From contig HF990807.1 in the NCBI GenBank assembly GCA_000436255.1, positions 36,117 to 42,763 of the forward strand: a stretch of DNA of 6,647 bases, read 5' to 3'. The notes below the pieces were generated by a model. The model did no database searches. It was given only the letters and a program-made list of their open reading frames with translations, and had not been told where the DNA came from. Source of the DNA: Clostridium sp. CAG:1193. Lineage in GTDB: Bacteria > Bacillota_I > Bacilli_A > RF39 > UBA660. Shown piece after piece: positions 5,700 through 6,647 of the stretch; the first letter of the stretch is position 1, and each line of letters begins with the position of its first letter. A program made the position numbers and the translations under genes.

Positions 5700-6647
5700 T
5701 ATTCTCCCCCTTAAATACATCTGTTTTAAGAATTTCTTTTATTATGGCTTCTAATACATTAACGACTATTGAATTACCACATTGTCTATACATTTGTTGA
5801 TCTGGAACTACAATTTTAAAATCATCATCATATCCCATTATTCTTAAGCATTCCCTAGGTGTTAATTTTCTTGCAACACCTTTTTCTCCATTGTACTCAC
5901 CAACATATACATTATTAGGATATTTCTTATTAGAATTAAACTTTTCAAATATCATATCCCCACACCAATTAAATTGTTGATTAGCTGCTTGTGTTCTAGC
6001 AATATCTGAATTTATACTTACTCTTTTCTTTAGACTTAAAGGTTTTGTAATCCATTTAAAACCTTTTTCACCATGATAATAACTATAATCAACTTTCTTT
6101 TCTAATAAATCTTTCATAGTTTTATCTAATTCTATTTTAGGAATATCAGAAGGTGGCAAAATATTTAAATCGTTTCTAATTGCAACCACATATATTCTAG
6201 TTCTATTTTGAGGTATGCCATAATCTTTAGCAGATAACTTAAACATTCTCCATTTATAACCTAGTTGATCAAACACACTTGAAATAACTTTCCAAGTTTT
6301 GCCTCCATCATGATTCAACATTCCAGGAACATTTTCATATATAAATACTTTAGGCTGTATTTCTTTAACTAATCTAGCAAATTCATAAAACAAAGTACCT
6401 CTAGTATCTTCAAATCCAAGCCTTTTACCACTTATAGAAAATGATTGGCATGGACTTCCACCAACAAATAAATCTACTTTGCCTCTATATTTATTGCCAT
6501 CTAAAAATCTTATATCTTGATAAAAACTTTCATTATCAATTTCATAATTAGCCATATAAGATTGTTGCATATAATTGACTTTACCAGTTTTATCATATAA
6601 ATTATCGATATAATACTTTTTTTCATCATCAGATAATTTTTTTAACT
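5692..6647 (-). CDS. DNA (cytosine-5) methyltransferase, first of two; 5'-partial at window edge
   Basis: This enzyme transfers a methyl group from S-adenosylmethionine to carbon 5 of cytosine, and here would protect the host copy of the restriction site. The reading frame stays open to the window edge, with 317 codons visible. The motif I region (FxGxG, AdoMet binding) lies outside the window, so the gene is cut by the window rather than shown to be broken. The ATG at 6570 is an internal methionine: 25 sense codons precede it, and the sequence aligns with an internal part of the next gene's product. Visible motifs are IV (GGSPCQSFS, catalytic Cys at 6448-6450), VI (YENVPG), VIII (GIPQNRTR), IX (RKLTPREC) and X (QCGNSIVVN). 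About 100 residues between VIII and IX form the target-recognition region, which differs clearly from that of the neighbour. The last bases of the gene carry the neighbour's ribosome binding site and start. The family call is secure; the target sequence is unknown. Confidence 0.95.
   Translation of the reverse strand, partial: LKKLSDDEKKYYIDNLYDKTGKVNYMQQSYMANYEIDNESFYQDIRFLDGNKYRGKVDLFVGGSPCQSFSISGKRLGFEDTRGTLFYEFARLVKEIQPKVFIYENVPGMLNHDGGKTWKVISSVFDQLGYKWRMFKLSAKDYGIPQNRTRIYVVAIRNDLNILPPSDIPKIELDKTMKDLLEKKVDYSYYHGEKGFKWITKPLSLKKRVSINSDIARTQAANQQFNWCGDMIFEKFNSNKKYPNNVYVGEYNGEKGVARKLTPRECLRIMGYDDDFKIVVPDQQMYRQCGNSIVVNVLEAIIKEILKTDVFKGENND
5704..5712 (-). promoter_or_regulatory. Shine-Dalgarno site that decides the start of the second methyltransferase
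   Basis: AAGGGGGAG lies inside the 3' end of the first methyltransferase gene, with its G-run ending six bases before the ATG at 5697-5699. It favours that ATG over the in-frame ATG at 5720, which lies upstream of the site. Confidence 0.8.

Noticed and set aside
5700..5720. In-frame ATG at 5720 as the start of the second methyltransferase.
   Set aside because: It would add seven residues encoded across the Shine-Dalgarno site. The ATG at 5699 is correctly spaced from that site and leads directly into motif I.
6568..6570. ATG at 6570 as the start of the first methyltransferase.
   Set aside because: The frame stays open upstream to the window edge, and the protein would lack AdoMet-binding motif I, so this is an internal methionine in a gene cut by the window.
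1..6647. Mobile elements, CRISPR arrays, tRNA or rRNA genes, attachment sites.
   Set aside because: Nothing seen: no transposase or integrase motifs, no regularly spaced repeats and no RNA-gene-like sequence. Almost all of the window is coding on the minus strand; the only intergenic gaps are 697-763 and a nine-base gap at 4590-4598.
1..6647. GACGC (LlaJI) or CTCGAG (BsuMI) sites as a hint to specificity.
   Set aside because: I noticed none by eye, but in so short and A+T-rich a window their absence is expected by chance and says nothing about the target.

Overview
The window is very A+T-rich (roughly a quarter G+C by eye) and every gene lies on the minus strand. Strong AGGAGG-type ribosome binding sites, tightly packed or overlapping genes and TGG-coded tryptophan suggest a low-GC Firmicute (Clostridium-, Erysipelotrichia- or Bacilli-like). 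The sequence does not support a species call, and a plasmid or genomic-island location cannot be judged from it.

Read in the direction of transcription (right to left), the layout is: (1) a DNA cytosine-5 methyltransferase open at its 5' end (5692 to the window edge); (2) a second, complete cytosine-5 methyltransferase (4599-5699), whose start overlaps the stop of the first by 8 bases; (3) a large McrB-like AAA+ GTPase of 902 residues (1881-4589), whose Shine-Dalgarno sequence overlaps the preceding stop codon; (4) an McrC-like PD-(D/E)xK nuclease (764-1891), overlapping the mcrB-like gene by 11 bases; (5) a short intergenic stretch (697-763) holding a hairpin with a T-tract and a promoter-like sequence; and (6) a 226-residue protein of unknown function with one N-terminal membrane helix (16-696).

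Genes 1-4 have the composition and order of a LlaJI-type (also BsuMI-like) restriction-modification system: two 5mC methyltransferases protect the host site, and an McrB/McrC-like pair forms a nucleotide-driven restriction complex. In contrast to E. coli McrBC, which attacks methylated DNA, the LlaJI-type complex restricts DNA that lacks the host methylation. Two methyltransferases with different target-recognition regions fit an asymmetric site in which each enzyme modifies one strand, but the site itself cannot be read from this sequence. Gene 6 appears to be a separate transcription unit or a read-through partner. Its link to the system rests only on position.

The system type is therefore recognisable rather than new. 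The least explained parts are the roughly 590-residue N-terminal half of the McrB-like protein, the membrane protein next to the operon, and the palindrome just downstream of a candidate promoter.
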